Source of the DNA: Micromonospora eburnea
GTDB taxonomy: Bacteria > Actinomycetota > Actinomycetes > Mycobacteriales > Micromonosporaceae
Reading direction: 5' to 3'
Length of the DNA stretch: 64,000 bases
Assembly (NCBI RefSeq): GCF_900090225.1
Contig: NZ_FMHY01000002.1
Location: 6,014,001 to 6,078,000, forward strand
In this document: piece after piece, positions 31,682-39,594 of the stretch
Numbering within the stretch: the first letter of the stretch is position 1
How the letters are laid out: every line of letters begins with the position of its first letter
Translations under genes and position numbers: made by a program
Notes under the pieces: generated by a model
The model's database searches: none
Told to the model about the DNA's origin: nothing
The model's input: only the letters and a program-made list of their open reading frames with translations

Positions 31682-32380
31682 CTAAGGCTGCCCCGCGCCC
31701 GGCACGGGGTTGAAGTCGTCGTCGACCAGGCCCAGCCGGTGCGCCAGCACCGCCGCCTGCACCCGGTTACGTAGCTCCAGCTTCTCCATCGCGGCCGACA
31801 CGTGTGTCTTAACGGTGGTGATCCCCAGGTGCAGTCGGGCGCCGATCTCCGCGTTCGACAGCCCGGCGCCGACCAGGGCCAGCACCTCCCGCTCCCGCGC
31901 GCTGAGCAGCCGCAGGCCCGCCCCGTGCCCGTCCGGGCGGGGCCGCCGCTCCCGGTCGTGTGCCGCGAGCGCCCGGTGCAGGACGCTGGCCAGCACCGGC
32001 GGGGCCAGCAACGCCTCGCCCCGCGCCGCCCGGCGTACCGCGTCCACCAACTCCTCCGGAGCGCCGTCCTTCACCAGGTAGCCGATCGCGCCCGCGCGGA
32101 GCGCGCCGTACACGTTGGCGTCGTCGGCGAAGGTGGTCAACACCAGCACCCGAGCGGACGGCTGCCGGTCCAGGATCCGTCGGGTCGCCTCGATGCCGTC
32201 CATCCGGGGCATCCGCAGGTCCATGAGAATCACGTCCGGCCGCAACCGCTCGACGAGGCGTACGGCGTCGTGGCCGTCCCCCGCCTCGCCCACCACCTCG
32301 AAGCCGCCCGCCGTCCGCAGCAGCAGGCCGACCCCGGCCCGGACGAGGGTCTGGTCGTCGACCACGAGCACCCTGATCAC
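31682..32380 (-). CDS. NarL/FixJ-type response regulator
   Basis: 232-residue DNA-binding regulator. Receiver domain (about 1-120) with phospho-acceptor Asp in DVILMDLRMP, Thr in VLVLTTF and Lys in YLVKDGA. LuxR-type helix-turn-helix (about 155-215) with LLSAREREVLALVGAGLSNA and GITTVKTHVSAAMEKL. Its ATG overlaps the histidine-kinase stop by four bases, forming a standard two-component pair. Target genes unknown. Confidence 0.93.
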   Translation of the reverse strand: MIRVLVVDDQTLVRAGVGLLLRTAGGFEVVGEAGDGHDAVRLVERLRPDVILMDLRMPRMDGIEATRRILDRQPSARVLVLTTFADDANVYGALRAGAIGYLVKDGAPEELVDAVRRAARGEALLAPPVLASVLHRALAAHDRERRPRPDGHGAGLRLLSAREREVLALVGAGLSNAEIGARLHLGITTVKTHVSAAMEKLELRNRVQAAVLAHRLGLVDDDFNPVPGAGQP

Positions 32381-33591
32381 GCGTTCTCCCTGATCGGCAG
32401 GCGGGCCCGCACCCGCCAGCCACCGCCGTCCGTGGCCGCAGCGGTGAGCGTGCCACCGAGCAGGCCGACCCGCTCCCGCATCCCGTTCAATCCATACCCG
32501 GACGCCGGCAGCGCGGAACGCGGCCGCACCGGCCCGCTGTCGAGCACCTCCAGCAGCAGCGCACCGCCGACCACCCGGACGTCCACCGAGGCGATCGCCC
32601 CCGGTCCGGCATGCTTGAGGGTGTTGGTCAGCGCCTCCCGCACCACCCGGGCGGCCGTCGTACCCACCACCAGCGGCACCCCGGCCAGCGCCGGCGGCAC
32701 CGTCACCTGGACCGCCACGCCCGCCTCGCGGACCCGCCGGGTGGCGTCCCGGATCACCTGCTCCGGCTCCACCTGCGGCTCGACCGGCTCGACCGCCTCC
32801 GGGTCCCGCAGCACCTCCAGCAGCTCCCGCAGTTCGTCGAGCACCTGCCCGGCGGTGTCGCGCAGCTCGCTCAGGGCCGACACCGCCTCGTCGGTCCGGC
32901 CGGTGTGCTGCACCGCGTACCGGGCTGCGCCGGCGCGCAGGGCGATCGCCGCAATGTGGTGGGCCACGATGTCGTGCAGGTCCCGCGCGATGGCGGCCCG
33001 CTCGGTGAGCCGGGCCGCCCGGGTCTCGGCCGCCCGGCGCTCCTCCACCTCCCGGGCGCGTTCCTCGGCCGCCGCCGCGGCGAGCCGCACCCCGCGCAGG
33101 TACCGGCCGAACGCCACCGGCGCGGCGACGACCGCGGCCAGCATGATCAGGCGGACCAACCCGGTGCCGCCGGAGAGCACCTCGGCACCGGTGTGGTGCA
33201 GGATGTCAACCAGCGTCACCCCGAGGAAGAGGACGTACGCCGCCGCCGTCGAGGCCCGGCCGCACAGGTACGCGACGTAGCCCAACGCGACCGCCGCGGC
33301 GAGCTGCGGGGTGTTCGTTCCGGCCGGCGTCACCGCCCCCGCGACGAGCAGCAGCGCCGACTCCGCGAGCAGCGCCGGCCAGGGCCACCGGCGTACGGCC
33401 ACCAGAGTGAGCCCGGCAAGGACCGGGAAGACCCACGCCCACTCCTTCCCGGCCGACTCGACCCGGGTACTGGCCAGGCCCAGGGCGGCCGTGGTCAGCC
33501 CGAGCAACAGCTCGCGCCACCAGCCACGCCACCACCCACCCGTCACCTGGCCAACCATACGGACGTACACCGCCTGCGCCGGCCCTCCCAT
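32377..33591 (-). CDS. Two-component sensor histidine kinase (HisKA_3)
   Basis: 404 residues. Four to six membrane segments in the first 150, a cytoplasmic helix, the dimerisation domain with the phosphorylated His in ARDLHDIVAHH, and a GHKL ATPase domain with REALTNTLKHAG (N box) and SGYGLNGMRERV (G box). Membrane-embedded sensing is typical of this DesK-like class; the stimulus is unknown. ATG at 33591 is used; an in-frame ATG at 33558 would remove 11 residues and is possible. Confidence 0.9.
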   Translation of the reverse strand: MGGPAQAVYVRMVGQVTGGWWRGWWRELLLGLTTAALGLASTRVESAGKEWAWVFPVLAGLTLVAVRRWPWPALLAESALLLVAGAVTPAGTNTPQLAAAVALGYVAYLCGRASTAAAYVLFLGVTLVDILHHTGAEVLSGGTGLVRLIMLAAVVAAPVAFGRYLRGVRLAAAAAEERAREVEERRAAETRAARLTERAAIARDLHDIVAHHIAAIALRAGAARYAVQHTGRTDEAVSALSELRDTAGQVLDELRELLEVLRDPEAVEPVEPQVEPEQVIRDATRRVREAGVAVQVTVPPALAGVPLVVGTTAARVVREALTNTLKHAGPGAIASVDVRVVGGALLLEVLDSGPVRPRSALPASGYGLNGMRERVGLLGGTLTAAATDGGGWRVRARLPIRENA

Positions 33592-33663
33592 CGGCCGCCG
33601 CGCCTCCTCCAGATGGCCGGTACGCGGACCACCGGCACGAGGGCCGCACCGCTGTCCCGCACC

Positions 33664-33669
33664 TAGCGT
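33664..33669 (+). promoter_or_regulatory. -10 box candidate of the methyltransferase gene
   Basis: TAGCGT, eight bases before the ATG at 33678; no ribosome site, consistent with a leaderless or near-leaderless mRNA. Confidence 0.35.
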
Positions 33670-33677
33670 CGATCGGC

Positions 33678-34277
33678 ATGATCAGCGACGCACCGGCCTT
33701 CCTCGTCCAGTTCGTCCGGCACCCGATCGCCACCGGCGCGGTGCTGCCCAGCGGGTCAGCGCTGGCCCGGGACATCACGGCGGCCGTGCCACGGGTCGGG
33801 CATCCCCTGGTGGTAGAGCTGGGCCCAGGGACCGGAGCCTTCACCCGGGCGATCCAGCAGCGACTGGCCGGCCGCGGTCACCACCTGGCGGTCGAACTCA
33901 ACCCGGCGTTCGCCGCCGGTCTGGCCCGCCGGCACCCCACCGTCGAGGTGGTACGCGCCGACGCCGCCGCCCTCGGAGAACTACTGGGAGAACGCCGACT
34001 GGCACCGGCCGACGTGGTCGTCAGCGGGCTGCCCTGGGCCGCCTTTCCGGCCGGGCGGCAGCAGGCCATCCTCGACGCCGTGGTCGGAGCGCTGGGCACG
34101 GGTGGGGTCTTCACCACGTTCGCGTACCGGCACGCGCTGCCGACCCGCCCGGCGCGACGCTTCCACCGGCTGCTGGCCGGCGCCTTCGACGAGGTGACCG
34201 TCGGCCGGACCGTCTGGACCAACCTGCCACCGGCCCTGGTCTACCACTGCCGCCGCCGGCTCCACCCCAGCCCCTGA
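33678..34277 (+). CDS. Class I SAM-dependent methyltransferase (phospholipid N-methyltransferase-like)
   Basis: 199-residue methyltransferase. SAM-binding motif VVELGPGTGAFTRAI near 45-59, acidic end of strand 2 in AVELNP, ADAAAL, and catalytic-region motif VVSGLPWAAF. The N-terminus FVRHPIATGAVLPSGSALAR resembles PmtA-type phosphatidylethanolamine and rRNA-dimethylase-like enzymes. Exact substrate uncertain. Divergent from the histidine-kinase operon; 39 bp before the terminator of hydrolase copy B. Confidence 0.8.
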   Translation: MISDAPAFLVQFVRHPIATGAVLPSGSALARDITAAVPRVGHPLVVELGPGTGAFTRAIQQRLAGRGHHLAVELNPAFAAGLARRHPTVEVVRADAAALGELLGERRLAPADVVVSGLPWAAFPAGRQQAILDAVVGALGTGGVFTTFAYRHALPTRPARRFHRLLAGAFDEVTVGRTVWTNLPPALVYHCRRRLHPSP

Positions 34278-34316
34278 GACCGCTCGGTTCGGCTCTTGGA
34301 CGCGCCGTCCAAACGC

Positions 34317-34355
34317 CGCTGGCCGGCACCCCGGGTTGCGGGGTGCCGGCCAGCG
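34317..34355 (-). terminator. Terminator of hydrolase copy B
   Basis: Same 16-bp perfect arms as copy A (34317-34332 with 34340-34355), loop of 7 bases. Could also stop the convergent methyltransferase gene. Confidence 0.85.
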
Positions 34356-34383
34356 ATGTTCATGTGTTCGTGTTCTGTGGTTG

Positions 34384-34965
34384 TCAGCTGTTCCAGTGCT
34401 GGGCGACCAGGTCGGCGGCCTGCTGCTCCCACTGGGCGTAGGCATCCGGGTACGCCGACACCTGCACCGTCTGGGCGGCCTTGGTCAGCGGCATGTCCTG
34501 CCACCCGTCAACCTGCTTCAGACCCTTCAGGAACGCCATCGTCGAGTACTCCGGATCGGTGATCTGCTCCGGCGAACCCCAACCACTGGACGGACGCTGC
34601 TGGAACAGACCCAGCGAGTCATGGTCATTCTTGTCGCCGAGGTGGCCCAGGTTCTCCAGCTTCGACTCCTGCAGACTCGTCGCGATCGACACCACCGCAG
34701 CCCGCTCCGGCATCCCGGCCTTCTTCGTCGCCGCGATGATCGCCTTCACGTTGCCGGTCTGCTCGTCGTTCAGACCGATCCTCGACTGCGCGCCCTGCAC
34801 ACCATGCGGAATCAGCTTGCCGCTGTCCGGCTTGTCGGCCTGCACGACGGCCGGGTTGGCGTGCACCGGCTCAGCCGCGTGAGCCGCGATCGGACCAGCG
34901 AACACACCACCGGTGAAAGCCAGACCAGCAACACCAAGAACGCTCTTACGCAGCATCGTGTTCAT
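34384..34965 (-). CDS. Secreted lysozyme-like peptidoglycan hydrolase, copy B
   Basis: 193 residues, identical to the protein at 21878-22459: signal peptide to about Ala30, candidate catalytic Glu100 in SLQESKL, and DSLGLFQQ at 116-123. The two genes differ at only four bases, all silent, pointing to a recent duplication or ongoing gene conversion. ATG at 34965. The leader is also conserved, with single-base indels. Two copies may simply raise expression; no sequence sign of functional divergence. Confidence 0.8.
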   Translation of the reverse strand: MNTMLRKSVLGVAGLAFTGGVFAGPIAAHAAEPVHANPAVVQADKPDSGKLIPHGVQGAQSRIGLNDEQTGNVKAIIAATKKAGMPERAAVVSIATSLQESKLENLGHLGDKNDHDSLGLFQQRPSSGWGSPEQITDPEYSTMAFLKGLKQVDGWQDMPLTKAAQTVQVSAYPDAYAQWEQQAADLVAQHWNS

Positions 34966-35162
34966 GACAAAGCTCCATTCGGGGGTTGGCGCACACCCGC
35001 CGACAAGAGGGGAGACGGCAATTCCGTGTGCGCAAGCACCGTCAGGCGCTCAAAGCAAGGGGGGGGGAAAGTCATCGACCGGAACGCTCACGGGGCGAGG
35101 GGATCGCCTCTTCGCGGCGCCGGGACCATGTACAACGACCGACCACCCGGCATCATTCCCGG
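34966..35162 (-). promoter_or_regulatory. Conserved leader/promoter of hydrolase copy B
   Basis: Counterpart of 22460-22655. The same stem can form (35026-35035 with 34986-34996). Differences from copy A are indels in A- or G-runs and a few substitutions outside the arms. Confidence 0.5.
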
Positions 35163-35918
35163 GGCCCGGGGCCCGGGGACCCGGGACCGGGGCGCCCGCC
35201 GACAGCGGGACGATCATGGGCCGGTACAACCCGCCCACGCGGGGCGACCGCCCACCCAAACCAGGGCGACCCACCCAAACGGGGGCACAGACCGTCCAAG
35301 CAGGGCGACATGGCAGTCGAGCCCCGCCGAAGCGGACCGCCCGAAGCGGGCCGCCTCCAGGGTCAGGGTCTTCCTCGGCCGTGCACCCGGGTTCAACAAC
35401 CCCCGACGCGCGGCCATTCCGTCCGAGGGGACGCCACCCCACACCCCCGAACCGGACGTCCGGCGCAAAACAGGCGCCGAGTGATCCTGAAAGCTCCGTG
35501 ATCCACTCCAGGTGCCGCAAACGGTGGTCACCGGCCCCGCCGAGACCACCACATGCCGCACACGGAGTCGATCAAGACCTAGTGGAGGCGGACGGGCTCA
35601 GAAGCCCGACATCCGGCACCCGCCGGCACCGCCACATCCCCCACACGGAGTCGACCACGGCCCCGCAGAGGCCGGACGGGCAGGCGGACACGGAAACGGA
35701 CCGAGCCGGCAATACCCGGCGGTGCCAGGGGTGCGACCTAGGCGAACGAAACCCGGCGCGATGGCGTACACGAGACATGGGTGGCGGGCGGAAGGCGCCG
35801 CATGATGCGGGAGCAGGGGGTGCCGCCGCGCCCATCCGGCGGGCTACGGCCGATACCGCAGCCTCGGCACGGTGGACGACGGGGCCGGGTGGCACCGGAC
35901 CGGTCACGCAGCCGGAAG
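35163..35918. other. Non-coding tract between hydrolase copy B and the DUF2550 gene
   Basis: About 755 bp. Contains the copy-B-specific low-complexity stretch, a 74-bp palindrome (35500-35573), a 54-bp block identical to copy A (about 35570-35623), a partial right arm (35631-35656), and from about 35665 to 35918 GC-rich sequence in which I see no gene or strong hairpin. Confidence 0.55.
35500..35573. repeat. 74-bp palindrome family, copy 3
   Basis: Same length and orientation as copy 1 (22825-22898), a few substitutions, mostly in or near the loop. Confidence 0.75.
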
Positions 35919-36374
35919 CTAGGCGGCGGGCCAGTCCTGGGAGGCCAGACGCGGCGAGGCCGCCCCGGGCGGGGCGGCCTCGAGCCAGGAGAGGAAGCCG
36001 GTGACCGTGGATCGTGCCATGGCGATCTCCACCGGCGCGTGGTGACTGGTACAGCGCAGGATGATCCAGTCGGCCGGCATGGAGAACCGTTCCTGCCCCT
36101 CGGGCAGCCGGCGGCGCTCCACGGCAAGCCCCTTGCGGGAGAGCACCCGCTTGGGCCGCAGGGCGAAGCTGAACATGCGGTACCAGCGGAGCTCGTCGCC
36201 GACGAAGCGGCCGAAGCCGGGCGACCAGCCTCGGCCGTCGAGGATCGTGGAAACGCGGACGCTGAGGCGGATGATGCCTCCGCTACGGGTGAACAGGGCC
36301 CGCCGGACGAAGAGGATCACGAGCGCGGCGAACACGACCGCGACGCCGATTCCGATCCCTTCCACGATCTCCAT
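35919..36374 (-). CDS. DUF2550 family membrane-anchored protein
   Basis: 151 residues: one N-terminal membrane helix (about 5-25) then a cytoplasmic domain with GGIIRLSVRVST, GWSPGFGRF, DELRWYRMFSFALRPKR and ILRCTSHHAPVEIAM. Actinobacteria commonly carry this family directly after atpC, as here (12 bp after the atpC stop), so it is co-transcribed with atpC. Function unknown. Confidence 0.85.
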   Translation of the reverse strand: MEIVEGIGIGVAVVFAALVILFVRRALFTRSGGIIRLSVRVSTILDGRGWSPGFGRFVGDELRWYRMFSFALRPKRVLSRKGLAVERRRLPEGQERFSMPADWIILRCTSHHAPVEIAMARSTVTGFLSWLEAAPPGAASPRLASQDWPAA

Positions 36375-36386
36375 CGGCGGGTCGGC

Positions 36387-36665
36387 TCAGCGCGCCGGGG
36401 TGGCCGGGGAGGCGCTCTCGGCGAGGACGGTGACGCCCTCACCGGTCACCGACAGGAAGCCGCCGGCGATGTCGTACGCGAGCTGCTGGCCGCCGGGCTG
36501 CTTGATGCGGATCTGGCTGGGCTCGGCGAGCTGGCCCAGCACAGGCGCGTGCCCCGGCAGCACACCCAGCTCACCCTCGGTCGTCCGGGCGACGACCATC
36601 TCGGCCTCGCCGGACCAGACCTTCTCCTCGACGGCTACGAGCTCGACGTGAAGCTGCTGTGCCAC
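36387..36665 (-). CDS. atpC: ATP synthase F1 epsilon subunit
   Basis: 92-residue central-stalk subunit that couples rotation and limits ATP hydrolysis. Only the N-terminal beta-sandwich is long (VELVAVEEKVWSGEAEMVVARTT, GELGVLPGHAPVLGQL, YDIAGGFLSV); the C-terminal inhibitory helices are very short, as in other actinobacteria. ATG at 36665. It is separated from atpD by the LCP gene and two terminator hairpins, so it must have its own promoter in the 36666-36730 interval or depend on read-through. Confidence 0.92.
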   Translation of the reverse strand: MAQQLHVELVAVEEKVWSGEAEMVVARTTEGELGVLPGHAPVLGQLAEPSQIRIKQPGGQQLAYDIAGGFLSVTGEGVTVLAESASPATPAR

Positions 36666-36730
36666 GCTGTCTCCTTGCTGCGGCGGCGGATTGCCGAAAG
36701 TCTAGTCGCGGGCCCGAGCGCCACCCAACG

Positions 36731-36772
36731 CGGGTGCCGAGACCTGCGACACGTCACCGGCCTCGGCACCCG
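36731..36772 (-). terminator. Terminator between the LCP gene and atpC
   Basis: Perfect 11-bp arms CGGGTGCCGAG (36731-36741 with 36762-36772), 20-base loop, 22 bp after the LCP gene. Confidence 0.6.
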
Positions 36773-36794
36773 CGCGGGTGCGCTGGCGCTCAGG

Positions 36795-37934
36795 CTAGCG
36801 GGTCTTCTGCTTGAAGTCGGGATGCTCCAGCAGGAACGCGTCGAGCTGTTCGTCGCGCAGCGCCGCGAAGAAGTCGTCGGCCCCCGACAGCAGCTGCTCG
36901 CCCTGATACTTCCCCGAGCTGCTGGTGACAGGCCCACCCGGCAGTTTGATCGTCTCGATGGCGTCGGGCCGGATGTTCTTCAGGGCCAACCCGAAGTCGA
37001 TCACGCTGTTGCCGCGACCGTTGAAGATGAGCGACTCGCCGGCCGCGCGGAGCACCCGGTCCAGCTTGAGCGGATTGGTCACCACGTCGGCGCTGAACGC
37101 CTGGCTCACCATCGCCTTGACGAACTGCTGCTGGTGCCGCTGCCGGCCGTAGTCGGAGTCCGGCACGCCGTTCTTCGGATAGCGCTGGCGTACGTAGTCC
37201 AGCGCCTGCCAGCCCTTGAGGTGGGCGTTGCCCTTCTCGTACTTGGCCTGCGGGCCGAGGTAGCCGCCACCGCCCGGCTTCAGCTGGCGCATCTTGCCGT
37301 CGGGCTGGCGGTGCTCCGACCGCACCTCCCGCTCGATGTACATGTCGACGCCGCCCATCGCGTCGACGATCTTCTGGAAGCCGTTGAAGTTGATGATCGC
37401 GCCGGCGTCGAAGCGTTTGATCCCGGTGACCTTCTGGACGGTCTTGGCGAGCAGTTCGAAGCCCTGCGCGGCGTCCGGGTTCTGCCCGGGCACCACGCTG
37501 CCGTGCGACATGGCGGCATTCAGCCGGTCGTTGCCGCCCGGGTAGTTCGCCTTCGGGAACTTCGGAATGTCGACCCGTAGGTCGCGCGGCAGCGAGAAGA
37601 GGTACGCCCGGTCCAGGCCGGCCGGCACGTGCAGCACCATGATCGAGTCGGACAGCGGCCGCGCCTCCGGCTTGCGGGGGTCGATGCCGACCATGAGGAT
37701 GTTGAGGGGGCCCTTGATGTCGCTCTTCTTCTCGACCGCGCCGGCCGCCTCGTCGCCGAAGAGGTCCCCCTTACCGATCGCGCCCTCGTAGCGGGCCACC
37801 AGGGCCTGGTAGCCCACCAACACACTGCCGCTGAGCATCATGAGGACCACGCCGAGAATGGTGCACGCCTTGGCCCATCTCGGCACACCCCACCAGATGG
37901 ACCGCTTGCCGCGGCTCCCGCCGGCCTTACCCAC
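36795..37934 (-). CDS. LCP (LytR-CpsA-Psr) family cell-wall glycopolymer ligase
   Basis: About 380 residues. A short basic cytoplasmic N-terminus, one membrane helix (about 25-50), then an extracytoplasmic LCP domain with DSIMVLHVPA, LFSLPRDLRVDIP, GGVDMYIEREV and GWQALDYVRQRYP, whose Arg/Asp residues bind the pyrophosphate of polyprenyl-linked polymers. Such enzymes attach teichoic-acid-like or other glycopolymers to peptidoglycan. GTG at 37934 has GGAG at proper spacing; in-frame ATG (37940) and TTG (37946) are alternatives. Its position between atpD and atpC is unusual. Confidence 0.88.
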   Translation of the reverse strand: MGKAGGSRGKRSIWWGVPRWAKACTILGVVLMMLSGSVLVGYQALVARYEGAIGKGDLFGDEAAGAVEKKSDIKGPLNILMVGIDPRKPEARPLSDSIMVLHVPAGLDRAYLFSLPRDLRVDIPKFPKANYPGGNDRLNAAMSHGSVVPGQNPDAAQGFELLAKTVQKVTGIKRFDAGAIINFNGFQKIVDAMGGVDMYIEREVRSEHRQPDGKMRQLKPGGGGYLGPQAKYEKGNAHLKGWQALDYVRQRYPKNGVPDSDYGRQRHQQQFVKAMVSQAFSADVVTNPLKLDRVLRAAGESLIFNGRGNSVIDFGLALKNIRPDAIETIKLPGGPVTSSSGKYQGEQLLSGADDFFAALRDEQLDAFLLEHPDFKQKTR

Positions 37935-38101
37935 GAGCATCTCCAATCGTCACGCCCACGACTGGCAGACGGGCGCACGGAACCGTTTCGTTGCAAGGAA
38001 TCCAAAGCCTGACGTGAAGTCGTGTCACGAACGGTACCGCGCGGTCGGCGGAACCGTCCTCCCGCGTACCGGGCCGCTGGTGACAGCGGGCCTGGACAGG
38101 C

Positions 38102-38136
38102 GAAGGCCGCCCCGACGATGCCAGGGCGGCCTTCAC
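38102..38136 (-). terminator. Terminator after atpD
   Basis: Hairpin GAAGGCCGCCC...GGGCGGCCTTC with 11-bp perfect arms, about 20 bp downstream of the atpD stop. Ends the main ATP synthase transcript before the LCP gene. Confidence 0.75.
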
Positions 38137-38154
38137 ACAATTGTGACGGGGGTC

Positions 38155-39594
38155 TCAGCCCTCCATCAGCTCCTTCGCCTTGCGCTCCAGGTCCTCCAGA
38201 CCACCGCACATGAAGAAGGCCTGCTCGGGGAAGTGGTCGTACTCGCCCTCGCTGATCTTCTTAAACGCCTCGATGGTCTCCTTGATCGGGACCGTCGAGC
38301 CCGGCACGCCGGTGAACTGCTCGGCGGCGTAGGTGTTCTGCGACAGGAAGCGCTCGATCCGCCGCGCGCGCTGCACGGTGATCTTGTCTTCCTCGGAGAG
38401 CTCCTCGATACCGAGGATCGCGATGATGTCCTGCAGGTCCTTGTAGCGCTGCAGGATCCGCTTCACCTCGCTGGCGACCTGGAAGTGCTCCTGGCCGACG
38501 AACTCCGGGGCAAGGATCCGGGACGAGGACGCCAGCGGGTCCACGGCCGGGTAGATGCCCTTGTCGGAGATCGACCGCTCCAGGTTGGTGGTCGCGTCCA
38601 GGTGGGCGAACGTGGTGGCCGGCGCCGGGTCGGTGTAGTCGTCGGCGGGCACGTAGATCGCCTGCATCGAGGTGATGGCCTGGCCCCGGACGGAGGTGAT
38701 CCGCTCCTGGAGCTCGCCCATCTCGTCGGCCAGGGTCGGCTGGTAACCCACGGCGCTCGGCATACGGCCGAGCAGCGTGGAGACCTCGGAACCGGCCTGG
38801 GTGAAGCGGAAGATGTTGTCGATGAAGAGCAGCACCTCCTGCTTCTGCACGTCGCGGAAGTACTCCGCCATGGTCAGCGCGGAGAGGGCGACGCGCAGCC
38901 GGGTGCCCGGCGGCTCGTCCATCTGGCCGTAGACCAGCGCGGTCTTGTCGATGACGCCGGATTCGGTCATCTCGGCGATGAGGTCGTTGCCCTCACGGGT
39001 GCGCTCACCCACGCCGGCGAAGACCGACGTACCACCGAAGTTCCGGGCCACGCGGGTGATCATCTCCTGGATGAGCACCGTCTTGCCCACGCCGGCGCCG
39101 CCGAACAGGCCGATCTTGCCGCCCTTGACGTACGGAGCGAGCAGGTCGATGACCTTGATGCCGGTCTCCAGCATCTCGGTCTTCGGCTCCAGGTCCGCGA
39201 AGGCCGGGGCCTTGCGGTGGATCTGCCAGTGGTCGTCCGGGTTCAGCGTCTCGCCCTCGGTGAGGTTGAGGCACTCGCCGATCGCGTTGAACACGTGGCC
39301 CTTGACCGCGTCGCCCACCGGAACGCTGATCGGCGCGCCGGTGTCCTCGACCTCGGCGCCACGGACCAGGCCGTCGGTCGGCTGCATCGAGATGGCGCGG
39401 ACCAGGTTGTCACCCAGGTGCTGGGCGACCTCCAGGGTCAGCGTCTTCTCACCGCCGGAGAGCGTCACGTTGACGTGCAGGGCGTTGAACAGGTCCGGCA
39501 TGGCGTCGCGCGGGAACTCGGCGTCGACGACCGGGCCGATGACCCGGACCACGCGACCGGTGGCCGTCTTGGTCTCTACTGGGGCAGTCATCAC
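38155..39594 (-). CDS. atpD: ATP synthase F1 beta subunit
   Basis: 479-residue catalytic subunit. Walker A GGAGVGKTV, catalytic Glu region GERTREGNDL, Walker B VLLFIDNIFRFTQAG and DELSEED near the C-terminus. ATG at 39594 overlaps the atpG stop by four bases. Last gene of the main atp transcript, followed by a strong hairpin. Confidence 0.97.
   Translation of the reverse strand: MMTAPVETKTATGRVVRVIGPVVDAEFPRDAMPDLFNALHVNVTLSGGEKTLTLEVAQHLGDNLVRAISMQPTDGLVRGAEVEDTGAPISVPVGDAVKGHVFNAIGECLNLTEGETLNPDDHWQIHRKAPAFADLEPKTEMLETGIKVIDLLAPYVKGGKIGLFGGAGVGKTVLIQEMITRVARNFGGTSVFAGVGERTREGNDLIAEMTESGVIDKTALVYGQMDEPPGTRLRVALSALTMAEYFRDVQKQEVLLFIDNIFRFTQAGSEVSTLLGRMPSAVGYQPTLADEMGELQERITSVRGQAITSMQAIYVPADDYTDPAPATTFAHLDATTNLERSISDKGIYPAVDPLASSSRILAPEFVGQEHFQVASEVKRILQRYKDLQDIIAILGIEELSEEDKITVQRARRIERFLSQNTYAAEQFTGVPGSTVPIKETIEAFKKISEGEYDHFPEQAFFMCGGLEDLERKAKELMEG

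Larger units (their letters stand above)
34313..35660. repeat. Duplicated segment, copy B
   Basis: Direct duplicate of 21807-22983, 12.5 kb away on the same strand. Core identity runs 34313 to about 35162; a B-specific stretch of roughly 160 extra bases follows (with repeats such as CCACCCAAAC and CCGCCGAAGCGG); similarity resumes from about 35408 to 35660. Confidence 0.9.

Noticed and set aside
21807..35660. Composite transposon bounded by the two duplicated segments
   Set aside because: No transposase, no terminal inverted repeats or target duplications, and the intervening genes are core metabolism with composition like their neighbours.
35781..37580. Open frame of 599 codons on the plus strand
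   Set aside because: Antisense to DUF2550, atpC and the LCP gene, all of which have clear family motifs; composition is shadow-like.
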